In this document: positions 1-5,259 of the stretch, piece by piece
Position numbering within the stretch: position 1 is the first letter of the stretch
Layout: each line of letters opens with the position of its first letter
NCBI GenBank assembly: GCA_020721745.1
Contig: DYMC01000168.1
Location: 1 to 5,295 of the forward strand
DNA: 5,295 bases
Origin: Lentisphaera sp.
Lineage (GTDB): Bacteria > Verrucomicrobiota > Lentisphaeria > Victivallales > GWF2-50-93
Direction: 5' to 3'
Notes under the pieces: model-generated
What the model saw: only the letters and a program-made list of their open reading frames with translations
What the model was told of the DNA's origin: nothing
Databases searched by the model: none
Translations under genes and position numbers: made by a program

Positions 1-1403
1 GCCCCGATATACTTCTCCACGTTGTTTGCGACTATGACTCCGTAGTTGGCCGCTCCGAGCCAGCCCGACATGATGATGCCCACCGAGCCGGCATGGAATA
101 GCCCCGGCAGATGCTCGCAGAGTTTCATGCTCGGCTCCAGCCCCTCGAACTTCGTCCCGAACGACGAGCCTCCTCCGTGCAGGGCGTATCGTTTGAATGT
201 CAGCGGAGTCGCCGATTCGATGTGGTCGAGCTTTTCCCTTGCGCCGGGGATGTATTTCTCCAGCGCCTCCACCGCCCTTTCCTCCATGTTCTTTTTCGCT
301 GCCTTGTATTCGTCCGGCGTCAGCGACGCCCAGTCCTCGTATCTGGAATTCATCGAGGCGACCACGGTGTAGTCGTCGCCGCCGGGCCTTATCTCGGGGT
401 AGTAGACCGAGAATGTCCGGCTTGTGCTGTCAGGCTTCAAAATGCTCTCGGGACTGTATCTGGGCTCCTCCGAGCAGAAGAGCAGGTCGCCGATGAACGG
501 AAACGACTCGCCCTTTTTGAATCCCATGTAGACCTGGCAGCTGCTCGTGTTGAGGCGTATCTTCCTAACGCGTTCGATGAAGTCCGGCGCGAAATTCGCA
601 TCCCCCGCGAGTTCGAGGACTGTCGCCTTGAGATTTCCATTCGAGAGGACGGCCCGCGTTCTTATCTCTCTTCCTGCGATTTTCGCAGCCGCGACCTTGC
701 CGTCTTTTACGATTATCTTCTCGACCTTCGCCCTCAGACAGTAGTCGGCTCTGTTCCTGTCGAGACATTCCTTCATCATCCTTATCATCAGGTCGGTGCC
801 GCCGAGGAAGGTGTATACCCCCTTGCTCATGAAGTTCGAGAATACTATCCCGTATGTGATTGCCGGCTCGTCGAGCGTCGAGCCGTTCGCGTAGGTGATC
901 GGCTCCATCAGAAGCCTGACAACATCGTTCCTGCCGGGGAAATACCTCTCGAACAGCTCGCGGTTCGTCTCGTCGCTGCGGTCGTAGAAGTTCATCCCAT
1001 CGAGTTCGGCATAAAAGGCATCGGCGCTTTCCCTCGCGACCCCGAACTTCTCAACGAGTATTCTGGTGAAGTCCTCCTTCGTGAATTCGGTGTCGAGAGT
1101 GAACTGCGGATTGTCGAATCGGACCGATCTGACCTGGATTATCCTGTCGGCCATCTCCTTGCTCCAGTATTTCCGGAGCGTCTTCCTCATCCCTACCGGG
1201 AATCCGTGCAGAGCCACGTCGAAGACATGCCGCCCCCTGCGGAAATATCCGGCAAGACCTCCAAGCTCGAAATGCTGCTCCGCGAGAAGCACCCTCGCGC
1301 CCCTCGACGCGAGAAGATTCGCCGCGGTCATCCCGCCAAGCCCCCCGCCAAGCACTATGACATCGTATTCGGGGTTCACATCTTCAATTTTCTTCTGCGG
1401 CAT
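1..1403 (-). CDS. FAD-dependent oxidoreductase, phytoene desaturase / carotenoid isomerase-like (3' end cut off by the window edge)
   Basis: Reading the minus strand from ATG at 1403-1401 gives 467 uninterrupted codons that run off the left edge. Near the N-terminus is a Rossmann FAD-binding motif, VIVLGGGLGGMTAANLLASR (residues 15-34, GxGxxG at G19-G24), followed by E42, the usual ribose-binding acid, and a GGLAGYF segment. A GGTDLMIRM segment lies near residue 201. The C-terminal FAD-contacting region AGSVGIIMSGWLGAANYG falls at residues 438-455. This order matches the CrtI/CrtISO/retinol-saturase-like superfamily of about 490-510 residues, so only a short tail should be missing. Members desaturate or isomerise polyenes, but the substrate cannot be told here. 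The start is fixed by an in-frame TAA five codons upstream (1416-1418). A purine-rich AGAGAGG (1413-1407) lies only 3 nt from the ATG. The gene is divergent from the rest of the window. Confidence 0.88.
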   Translation of the reverse strand, partial: MPQKKIEDVNPEYDVIVLGGGLGGMTAANLLASRGARVLLAEQHFELGGLAGYFRRGRHVFDVALHGFPVGMRKTLRKYWSKEMADRIIQVRSVRFDNPQFTLDTEFTKEDFTRILVEKFGVARESADAFYAELDGMNFYDRSDETNRELFERYFPGRNDVVRLLMEPITYANGSTLDEPAITYGIVFSNFMSKGVYTFLGGTDLMIRMMKECLDRNRADYCLRAKVEKIIVKDGKVAAAKIAGREIRTRAVLSNGNLKATVLELAGDANFAPDFIERVRKIRLNTSSCQVYMGFKKGESFPFIGDLLFCSEEPRYSPESILKPDSTSRTFSVYYPEIRPGGDDYTVVASMNSRYEDWASLTPDEYKAAKKNMEERAVEALEKYIPGAREKLDHIESATPLTFKRYALHGGGSSFGTKFEGLEPSMKLCEHLPGLFHAGSVGIIMSGWLGAANYGVIVANNVEKYIG

Positions 1404-1468
1404 TGTCCTCTCTTTTTATTTAGTATCCAACTAGTTCGAGCCCAAGGCTCTTGGCCAACAAAATGGAG

Positions 1469-1486
1469 GGACGGACTTCTCCGTCC
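1469..1486. repeat. Perfect 7-bp-stem palindrome in the divergent intergenic region
   Basis: GGACGGA-CTTC-TCCGTCC forms a GC-rich stem with a 4-nt loop. No T-tract follows on either strand and no gene converges here, so it is not an obvious rho-independent terminator. It lies 12 bp left of the left boundary of the tandem duplication. It could be a dispersed REP-type element or an operator between the two divergent transcription units. Weaker overlapping inverted repeats lie just left of it (GAGCC/GGCTC at 1438-1450 and CCAAG/CTTGG at 1442-1454). I see no coding sequence in 1404-1612. Confidence 0.55.
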
Positions 1487-1497
1487 GCTGTTGTGAA

Positions 1498-1829
1498 ATC
1501 GGCCCAGGCCGCTAAATCTATTCCCATAAGGGAGTTTTTCCAGCGCTGAATACAAAAAGAGCCAACTGGCCCAGTTTGCAATCTGAACTTGTAGCGCTAT
1601 ATTGTCGTATCTATGTCTAGAAAAGATATCAAAGTTTTAAAGAAGACCGGCGGTCTTCAAAAGGTAAAGAGGAGGCGGAAAATTGTCCTCCTGGTTGTGG
1701 GGTTTTCTCTCGCCGGACTTATCGCCTACAGTGTCTTGAAGCCCGACCCAGAGGAAGAAGAGTTCGACCGTCTGAAGGGACTTATGATCTCCAGGCAGGA
1801 GGGAAAACTTGATCCTGGACAGCGCGATG
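1498..1829. repeat. Tandem direct duplication, left copy (332-bp unit)
   Basis: Positions 1498-1830 match 1830-2162 base for base by eye, an offset of exactly 332 bp, with one shared A at the junction. The first mismatches outside the match are 1497 (A) against 1829 (G), and 1831 (T) against 2163 (A). The unit contains an intergenic stretch, the putative promoter, and the first 72 codons of the helical membrane-protein gene. Identity includes the non-coding part, so the event is very recent or is an assembly artefact. Confidence 0.95.
1564..1603 (+). promoter_or_regulatory. Putative promoter with operator-like palindrome, left copy
   Basis: TTGCAA (1576-1581), a 16-bp spacer and TATATT (1598-1603, 5 of 6 to the sigma-70 -10 consensus) lie just before the ATG at 1613. 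The -35 box is weak (4 of 6). A 13-nt inverted repeat, AACTGG-C-CCAGTT (1564-1576), abuts and overlaps the -35 by one base, where a repressor or activator could bind. A start about 7 nt after the -10 would fall within a few bases of the ATG, implying a leaderless or near-leaderless mRNA. This is consistent with the lack of a Shine-Dalgarno sequence. Confidence 0.4.
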
Positions 1830-1861
1830 ATCGGCCCAGGCCGCTAAATCTATTCCCATAA
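1613..1861 (+). pseudogene. Truncated hybrid copy of the helical membrane protein gene, made by tandem duplication
   Basis: The first 72 codons are identical to the intact gene at 1945. The frame then crosses the duplication junction into the second copy's intergenic DNA and adds ten unrelated residues (DRPRPLNLFP) before TAA at 1859-1861. The predicted 82-residue product keeps the basic N-terminus and the single membrane helix (about residues 24-42) but loses nearly all of the charged helical domain. It has its own copy of the upstream promoter-like sequence, so a short membrane peptide could be made. It is most simply a broken by-product, and no function is claimed. Confidence 0.75.
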
Positions 1862-2161
1862 GGGAGTTTTTCCAGCGCTGAATACAAAAAGAGCCAACTG
1901 GCCCAGTTTGCAATCTGAACTTGTAGCGCTATATTGTCGTATCTATGTCTAGAAAAGATATCAAAGTTTTAAAGAAGACCGGCGGTCTTCAAAAGGTAAA
2001 GAGGAGGCGGAAAATTGTCCTCCTGGTTGTGGGGTTTTCTCTCGCCGGACTTATCGCCTACAGTGTCTTGAAGCCCGACCCAGAGGAAGAAGAGTTCGAC
2101 CGTCTGAAGGGACTTATGATCTCCAGGCAGGAGGGAAAACTTGATCCTGGACAGCGCGATG
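1830..2161. repeat. Tandem direct duplication, right copy (332-bp unit)
   Basis: This copy abuts the left one with no spacer. It continues into the remaining 113 codons of the intact gene (1945-2502), so this end is joined to the complete coding sequence. Only one base of microhomology is seen at the breakpoint, which fits illegitimate or replication-slippage joining better than recombination between long repeats. Confidence 0.95.
1896..1935 (+). promoter_or_regulatory. Putative promoter with operator-like palindrome, right copy
   Basis: An exact copy of the left element: palindrome 1896-1908, -35 TTGCAA 1908-1913 and -10 TATATT 1930-1935, ahead of the intact gene's ATG at 1945. The region before that ATG has no purine-rich ribosome binding site, again suggesting near-leaderless initiation. 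No terminator separates the two copies, so transcription from the left promoter could read into this gene. Confidence 0.4.
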
Positions 2162-2502
2162 AATTGAAAAAGGCTTTCGAACGTCTATCTCCCGAAACCC
2201 GCGAAAAATTGGTCCGGGAACTGATGCGGGAACGCTTGAAGAAGGCAAGGGAGGATATCTCAGGCCTCGGCGAAGCCGAAAAAGAGGCAAGGGTCGAGAA
2301 AATGATTCAGGACGCCAGGGGCCGCTTCAGCAAATTAAGCTATGAGCAGAGGGAAAAAATAAAATCCGAGCTGGATTCGCCAGAGGGAAGGGAACGATTC
2401 AAAAACGCCCTTGATTTCTACTCGACCGAATTCAGCGCGAAAGAACGGGAGCTCTTCGATCCGTTGGTCCATGAAATCTTCGTCCAACTGAATAGTTTGT
2501 AG
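1945..2502 (+). CDS. Small single-pass membrane protein with a charged helical domain, function unknown
   Basis: A 185-residue protein I cannot assign to a named family. The N-terminus is very basic (KVKRRRK, residues 17-23), followed by one membrane helix at about 24-42 (IVLLVVGFSLAGLIAYSVL). By the positive-inside rule the rest should lie outside the cytoplasmic membrane. That part is highly charged and almost certainly alpha-helical, opening with an acidic EEEE stretch (47-50). A motif of the form L[S/D]xxxR[E/D]x[hydrophobic] recurs at residues 66, 81, 131 and 163 (for example LSPETREKL and LSYEQREKI). It loosely recalls the LTxxQ helices of Spy/CpxP-like periplasmic proteins, but that resemblance is weak. 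The ATG is chosen because the duplicated copy conserves it and the promoter lies just upstream; there is no visible Shine-Dalgarno. The gene's 5' end and promoter are tandemly duplicated to its left. Confidence 0.8.
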   Translation: MSRKDIKVLKKTGGLQKVKRRRKIVLLVVGFSLAGLIAYSVLKPDPEEEEFDRLKGLMISRQEGKLDPGQRDELKKAFERLSPETREKLVRELMRERLKKAREDISGLGEAEKEARVEKMIQDARGRFSKLSYEQREKIKSELDSPEGRERFKNALDFYSTEFSAKERELFDPLVHEIFVQLNSL

Positions 2503-2555
2503 GAGCCAATTGCAAAACTGATGGAGAAAATTAATTCTAAAATTAATCTTGCGCT

Positions 2556-2589
2556 CGCACTAGTGCGCCCTTCCGGCCTCCAGAGGAGG
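2556..2589 (+). promoter_or_regulatory. Palindrome and Shine-Dalgarno-sequestering hairpin ahead of the prepilin-like gene
   Basis: A perfect 12-nt palindrome, CGCACTAGTGCG (2556-2567), is followed by CCTCC-AGA-GGAGG (2577-2589). The 3' arm of this second hairpin is the Shine-Dalgarno sequence itself (GAGGAGG, 2583-2589), placed 6 nt before the ATG at 2596. This strong site decides the start in favour of 2596 over the in-frame ATG at 2521, which has only a distant AGGAG (2501-2505, 15 nt away). The rest of the 2503-2595 gap is AT-rich and includes a direct repeat of AAAATTAAT (2527-2535 and 2539-2547). I see no convincing promoter in it. Confidence 0.5.
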
Positions 2590-2595
2590 ATGAAA

Positions 2596-3246
2596 ATGGA
2601 GGCTTGTCCGCCCCCGGAGGGAAGCAGTTTTGCCTGCTGCAAGTCGAGCGCTTGTGAATTCCCGATCTCGCATGGCATCGGGGGGGTGCTTCGCCCGGCA
2701 GGGCGCGTTCGGAGTTTTGCAATCGGCCCGGGGGGAAAGGATTTCACTCTTGTCGAACTGCTTGTGGTCATCGCCATAATTGCGATTCTCGCAGGGCTTT
2801 TGTTCCCGGTCATCGGACAAGTCAGGGAGAAAGCGAAGAAGTCATCCTGCCTGAACAATATGCGCCAGATAGGAATAGCGTTGAATGTCTATGCCGTCAA
2901 CAGCAACGATTTTCTCCCGGTGTGCGTCCGGATCGGAACCGGTCCTGACGACACGTCTTGTGTTTCGAATATCCTTGAAACGTCCACGAAAAAGACTTTC
3001 CACTGCCCATCCGACTCGAAGGAAATCTATGATGGACAGACTTTTTTCGCCAGATACGGATCAAGCTACGAATGGAATCCGTTCATGAGCGGGATGAAGA
3101 TTGACAGGTCCGAAATAGGGGTAGGCAAGCTTTGCATCACGATACCGATTTCCGGAGATGCCGAGGATTTCCATGGGAAATCTGGCAGGAATTATCTATA
3201 CGTTGATGGGCGTGTCTCGGATTCTCTGGATATTTTGATAAAATAA
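2596..3246 (+). CDS. Type II/IV prepilin-like protein with N-terminal methylation motif and H-x10-DG tail
   Basis: From ATG 2596 the product is 216 residues. The pseudopilin signature FTLVELLVVIAIIAIL begins at F50 with the conserved Glu at +5 (E54), then continues as a hydrophobic helix to about residue 73 and the basic REKAKK segment. SCLNNMRQIGIALNVY, HCPSD and a C-terminal H193-x10-D204-G205 follow, resembling the pilin-like proteins abundant in Lentisphaerota and Planctomycetota, where H-x9-DG is usual. Such proteins are cleaved by a prepilin peptidase and assembled into pilus or type II secretion-like fibres, but the partner machinery is not in this window. Oddities are a 49-residue leader with four cysteines and about 65% G+C, and Asp rather than Gly at -1 of the expected cleavage site (nearest Gly at -3). 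An alternative start at 2521 would add 25 residues. The gene lies about 93 bp after the preceding gene and 35 bp before the ABC ATPase gene. Confidence 0.85.
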   Translation: MEACPPPEGSSFACCKSSACEFPISHGIGGVLRPAGRVRSFAIGPGGKDFTLVELLVVIAIIAILAGLLFPVIGQVREKAKKSSCLNNMRQIGIALNVYAVNSNDFLPVCVRIGTGPDDTSCVSNILETSTKKTFHCPSDSKEIYDGQTFFARYGSSYEWNPFMSGMKIDRSEIGVGKLCITIPISGDAEDFHGKSGRNYLYVDGRVSDSLDILIK

Positions 3247-3254
3247 ATTAATTC

Positions 3255-3272
3255 CCGACGACAGTCGGAGGG
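3255..3272 (+). promoter_or_regulatory. Hairpin overlapping the ABC ATPase Shine-Dalgarno sequence
   Basis: CCGAC-GACA-GTCGG (3255-3268) forms a 5-bp GC-rich stem whose last two bases are the first two of the ribosome binding site GGAGG (3267-3271). That site is 10 nt from the ATG at 3282. A TTG in frame at 3273 is too close to be served by it, so 3282 is the better start. The hairpin could moderate translation of the exporter, or mark the 3' end of the prepilin transcript. There is no T-tract, so it is a poor intrinsic terminator. Confidence 0.45.
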
Positions 3273-3281
3273 TTGCGGCAG

Positions 3282-4247
3282 ATGTCTGGAGATGGCAACG
3301 ATTCAACTTCGCCCGTAGTCAAGGCGAGTTTGTTGAGCAAAGCCTTTGGAGGCATCAAGGCCGTGCGGGAACTGGATATTCAGATCAATTCCGGCATCGT
3401 GCATGGTTTCCTTGGCCCAAATGGCGCTGGAAAAACGACTGTGATCAAGATTCTGCTTGGTCTCATCTCGCCTGACTCCGGGGAGGTCAATATCTTCGGC
3501 CTTGATCTTTTCAGAGAGCGCAATCGAATAATGAAGGAGGTCGGGGCGGTAGTGGAGTCTCCGCTCTTCTTCGAATATATGACAGCCTATGAAAATCTTC
3601 ATTATCTGTCTTCTCTCTCGGGCGGAAGCGATCGGAAGTCAATCGGCGAGGCGCTCGATATCGTCGGCCTTGCGAATGTCGCGGCGCGGAAGGTCGGCTC
3701 GTTCTCCTACGGGATGAAGCAAAGACTTGGAATCGCGCAGTCGCTTCTGCCGAAAAATAGATTCATCGTCCTGGATGAGCCGACAAACGGACTTGACCCG
3801 CACGGTATCGCCGGGATGCGGAGGCTTATTCGAAAACTATGCGAAGAACACGGTGTGACAATATTCATATCGAGCCACCTGCTCTCGGAGGTCGAGCAGA
3901 TTTGCGATTATGTCACGATAATAGACAGAGGAATGAAAATCTGCGAAGCAAAAGTATCCGACTTGGTTTCAAGACGCGAAAGAATAGAGCTGAGGACTCC
4001 GGATGGCAAGGCTTTTCGCTCCTTCGCCCGAAACAAAAACATGGAAATCCACGAGGAGAGCAGGGAAGATGAATTGGAAGTTTTCATCTTTTCCGGCCAT
4101 GAAAAGGAGATACCGAAGATCATCGAACAGCTTTCCGAACATAAAATAAGGATATTGGGAATATGCAGGCACAGCGATACGTTGGAGGATATATTCATTG
4201 AACTCACAGGGAACAATAAGACAGATTTTACTTCTGACAGATTTTGA
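3282..4247 (+). CDS. ABC transporter ATP-binding protein, BcrA/NatA-like ABC-2 exporter family
   Basis: A 321-residue cytoplasmic ATPase that would energise the membrane protein encoded next. Motifs are intact: Walker A GPNGAGKT (45-52), ABC signature FSYGMKQRL (141-149), Walker B FIVLDEPTNGLDP (161-173) with catalytic E166 and the D-loop, and the switch histidine H199 in SSHL. The Q-loop position reads VVESP (E92 in place of Gln), a variant also common in bacitracin-exporter-like ATPases. About 100 residues follow the nucleotide-binding core and end in LEDIFIELTG, typical of the C-terminal extension of this subfamily. Length fits the family (about 300-330). The substrate cannot be deduced: relatives export peptides such as bacitracin, sodium, or cell-surface components. 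The start at 3282 is supported by GGAGG at 3267-3271. The gene's 3' end overlaps the permease gene by 50 bp. Confidence 0.93.
   Translation: MSGDGNDSTSPVVKASLLSKAFGGIKAVRELDIQINSGIVHGFLGPNGAGKTTVIKILLGLISPDSGEVNIFGLDLFRERNRIMKEVGAVVESPLFFEYMTAYENLHYLSSLSGGSDRKSIGEALDIVGLANVAARKVGSFSYGMKQRLGIAQSLLPKNRFIVLDEPTNGLDPHGIAGMRRLIRKLCEEHGVTIFISSHLLSEVEQICDYVTIIDRGMKICEAKVSDLVSRRERIELRTPDGKAFRSFARNKNMEIHEESREDELEVFIFSGHEKEIPKIIEQLSEHKIRILGICRHSDTLEDIFIELTGNNKTDFTSDRF
4184..4188 (+). promoter_or_regulatory. Ribosome binding site fixing the TTG start of the permease gene
   Basis: GGAGG lies inside the ATPase coding sequence, 9 nt before TTG at 4198. No ATG or GTG in that frame occurs before the first membrane helix, so this site decides the start and indicates translational coupling to the ATPase. 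Confidence 0.7.
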
Positions 4248-5070
4248 GATCAGAAAGCTTTTTCGTCAGAAAAGTTTCTACCTGGGCATCATCGTCATCC
4301 TCTTGCTCACGGCGTTGGTCACGCTAGGGTTCTATCTCAGGAAGCATGACTATATTGGAAAGAAGAAACAAGCTTATCAAGGACGGCTCATCAGCGAGTT
4401 CATCAACGCCACTGCACTGTCGGAGAGCATCCTTCTGCCCGGCATATACATGGTCATACCCATGGTCGTCGGGATAATGGCCGCCGGTTCATTGGCCGGG
4501 GAGATCCAGAGCGGGCATGTCCGCTCTGTCGCCCTTCGCCCTGTCCCGCGCTGGAGCCTGCTCGCATCGAAATACATTTCCGTATCGTTTTATGCCGTTG
4601 TCGTCCTGGCGGTTCTTCTTTGCGTCAGCTATGCCGTCGGTGCGATTATCTTTGGGACATCCGGCGATGTCCTGGTCTTCGGCAATGCCTTTCTAGGGCG
4701 GGGGGCTGGCATCTACATATTCAACGAAAAAACGGGATTGGAAAGACTTTTCCTCTCCTACTTCTTCGCCACCTACACGGTCATATCGCTTGCGGCGATG
4801 TTCATGATGTTCTCGGCCATATCCAAAAACATGGTGAATGCTTCCATCGTGACGCTCGGAGTGTATTACACCAGTTTCATCCTTGATGCCCTCCCCTTTC
4901 TGGAGGATCTTCATAGATTTCTTCCGACAAGATACATGATGGTCTGGAAGTATGTGATGGCTCAGGATATCGCTTGGGAATCGCTATGCCATGATGGCCT
5001 TTTTCTTGCGGCCTACACTCTCGCCTACCTCTTGATCGCGGGTATCGTCTTCAGTTCGGCAGATCTATAG
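4198..5070 (+). CDS. ABC-2 type transporter permease subunit
   Basis: A 290-residue integral membrane protein, partner of the ATPase immediately upstream. Six hydrophobic segments are visible at about residues 28-46, 80-99, 129-153, 186-206, 212-230 and 266-286, the classic six-helix ABC-2 layout. The cytosolic loop EIQSGHVRSVALRPVPRWSL (102-121) after helix 2 matches the conserved region of this family that includes an arginine-proline pair and contacts the ATPase. The C-terminus is very short after helix 6. It starts at TTG behind a good GGAGG and overlaps the ATPase gene by 50 bp in a different frame, so the two are almost certainly one transcription and translation unit. The substrate is unknown. 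The usual length is about 240-300 residues, so the gene appears complete. Confidence 0.9.
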   Translation: MNSQGTIRQILLLTDFEIRKLFRQKSFYLGIIVILLLTALVTLGFYLRKHDYIGKKKQAYQGRLISEFINATALSESILLPGIYMVIPMVVGIMAAGSLAGEIQSGHVRSVALRPVPRWSLLASKYISVSFYAVVVLAVLLCVSYAVGAIIFGTSGDVLVFGNAFLGRGAGIYIFNEKTGLERLFLSYFFATYTVISLAAMFMMFSAISKNMVNASIVTLGVYYTSFILDALPFLEDLHRFLPTRYMMVWKYVMAQDIAWESLCHDGLFLAAYTLAYLLIAGIVFSSADL

Positions 5071-5085
5071 GCCTGTCCTGCACCA

Positions 5086-5259
5086 ATGGAAAAGATACGA
5101 GCTCATGCCGCAGGCATCGGCTGGGCGGCCTTTGAAACGCAGGACAAAGCCAATAGGATTTTGCCATGTGTTTTCAAAGCCGCCAGATGCCCGCAATGCG
5201 GACTTGGCAAATATATCCTGGTGAAAATTTTCTTAGTGCTCTTAGACCCTTACTTCTAG
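5086..5259 (+). CDS. Doubtful small ORF, 57 codons, with a CxxC motif
   Basis: An open frame from ATG 5086 to TAG 5257-5259 encodes 57 residues including ARCPQCG, a possible half zinc-ribbon, and a hydrophobic tail. There is no Shine-Dalgarno upstream and the whole frame overlies an inverted-repeat structure. The CPQCG context faintly recalls the N-terminal zinc-binding region of some transposases, so a decayed element is conceivable, but nothing else supports that. It is probably not a gene. Confidence 0.15.
   Translation: MEKIRAHAAGIGWAAFETQDKANRILPCVFKAARCPQCGLGKYILVKIFLVLLDPYF
5108..5201. repeat. Bulged inverted repeat (about 94-nt hairpin) downstream of the permease gene
   Basis: All 20 bases of 5172-5191 can pair with 5113-5137, leaving five left-arm bases bulged (a GGC, a G and a C) and a 34-nt loop. 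Five more pairs (5108-5112 CCGCA with 5197-5201 TGCGG) extend the stem across a 5-nt bulge. Loop bases 5139-5146 (GCAGGACA) are also perfectly complementary to 5074-5081 (TGTCCTGC), outside the stem, which would make a pseudoknot. It could be a factor-dependent terminator or 3'-end stabiliser for the exporter transcript, a structured RNA, or a remnant of a small mobile element. There is no T-tract after it. The rest of 5071-5295 is AT-rich toward the right edge and holds no other feature I can support. Confidence 0.5.

Noticed and set aside
111..1496. 461-codon open frame on the plus strand
   Set aside because: It is antisense to the oxidoreductase gene on the minus strand, which has clear FAD-binding motifs at both ends. 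The plus-strand product shows no recognisable motif.
1498..2162. Insertion sequence or CRISPR explanation for the direct repeats
   Set aside because: There are only two abutting 332-bp copies, with no transposase, terminal inverted repeats or spacers. The unit contains part of the adjacent gene, so it is a simple tandem duplication.
2521..2595. Extended start of the prepilin-like gene at ATG 2521
   Set aside because: The only nearby purine-rich sequence is 15 nt away, while ATG 2596 has GAGGAGG at 6 nt. The extra 25 residues would be encoded by AT-rich, repeat-containing DNA that looks intergenic.
5108..5201. Integron attC-like site, because of the bulged inverted repeat
   Set aside because: No GTTRRRY / RYYYAAC core pair is found at the ends and there is no integrase or cassette context.
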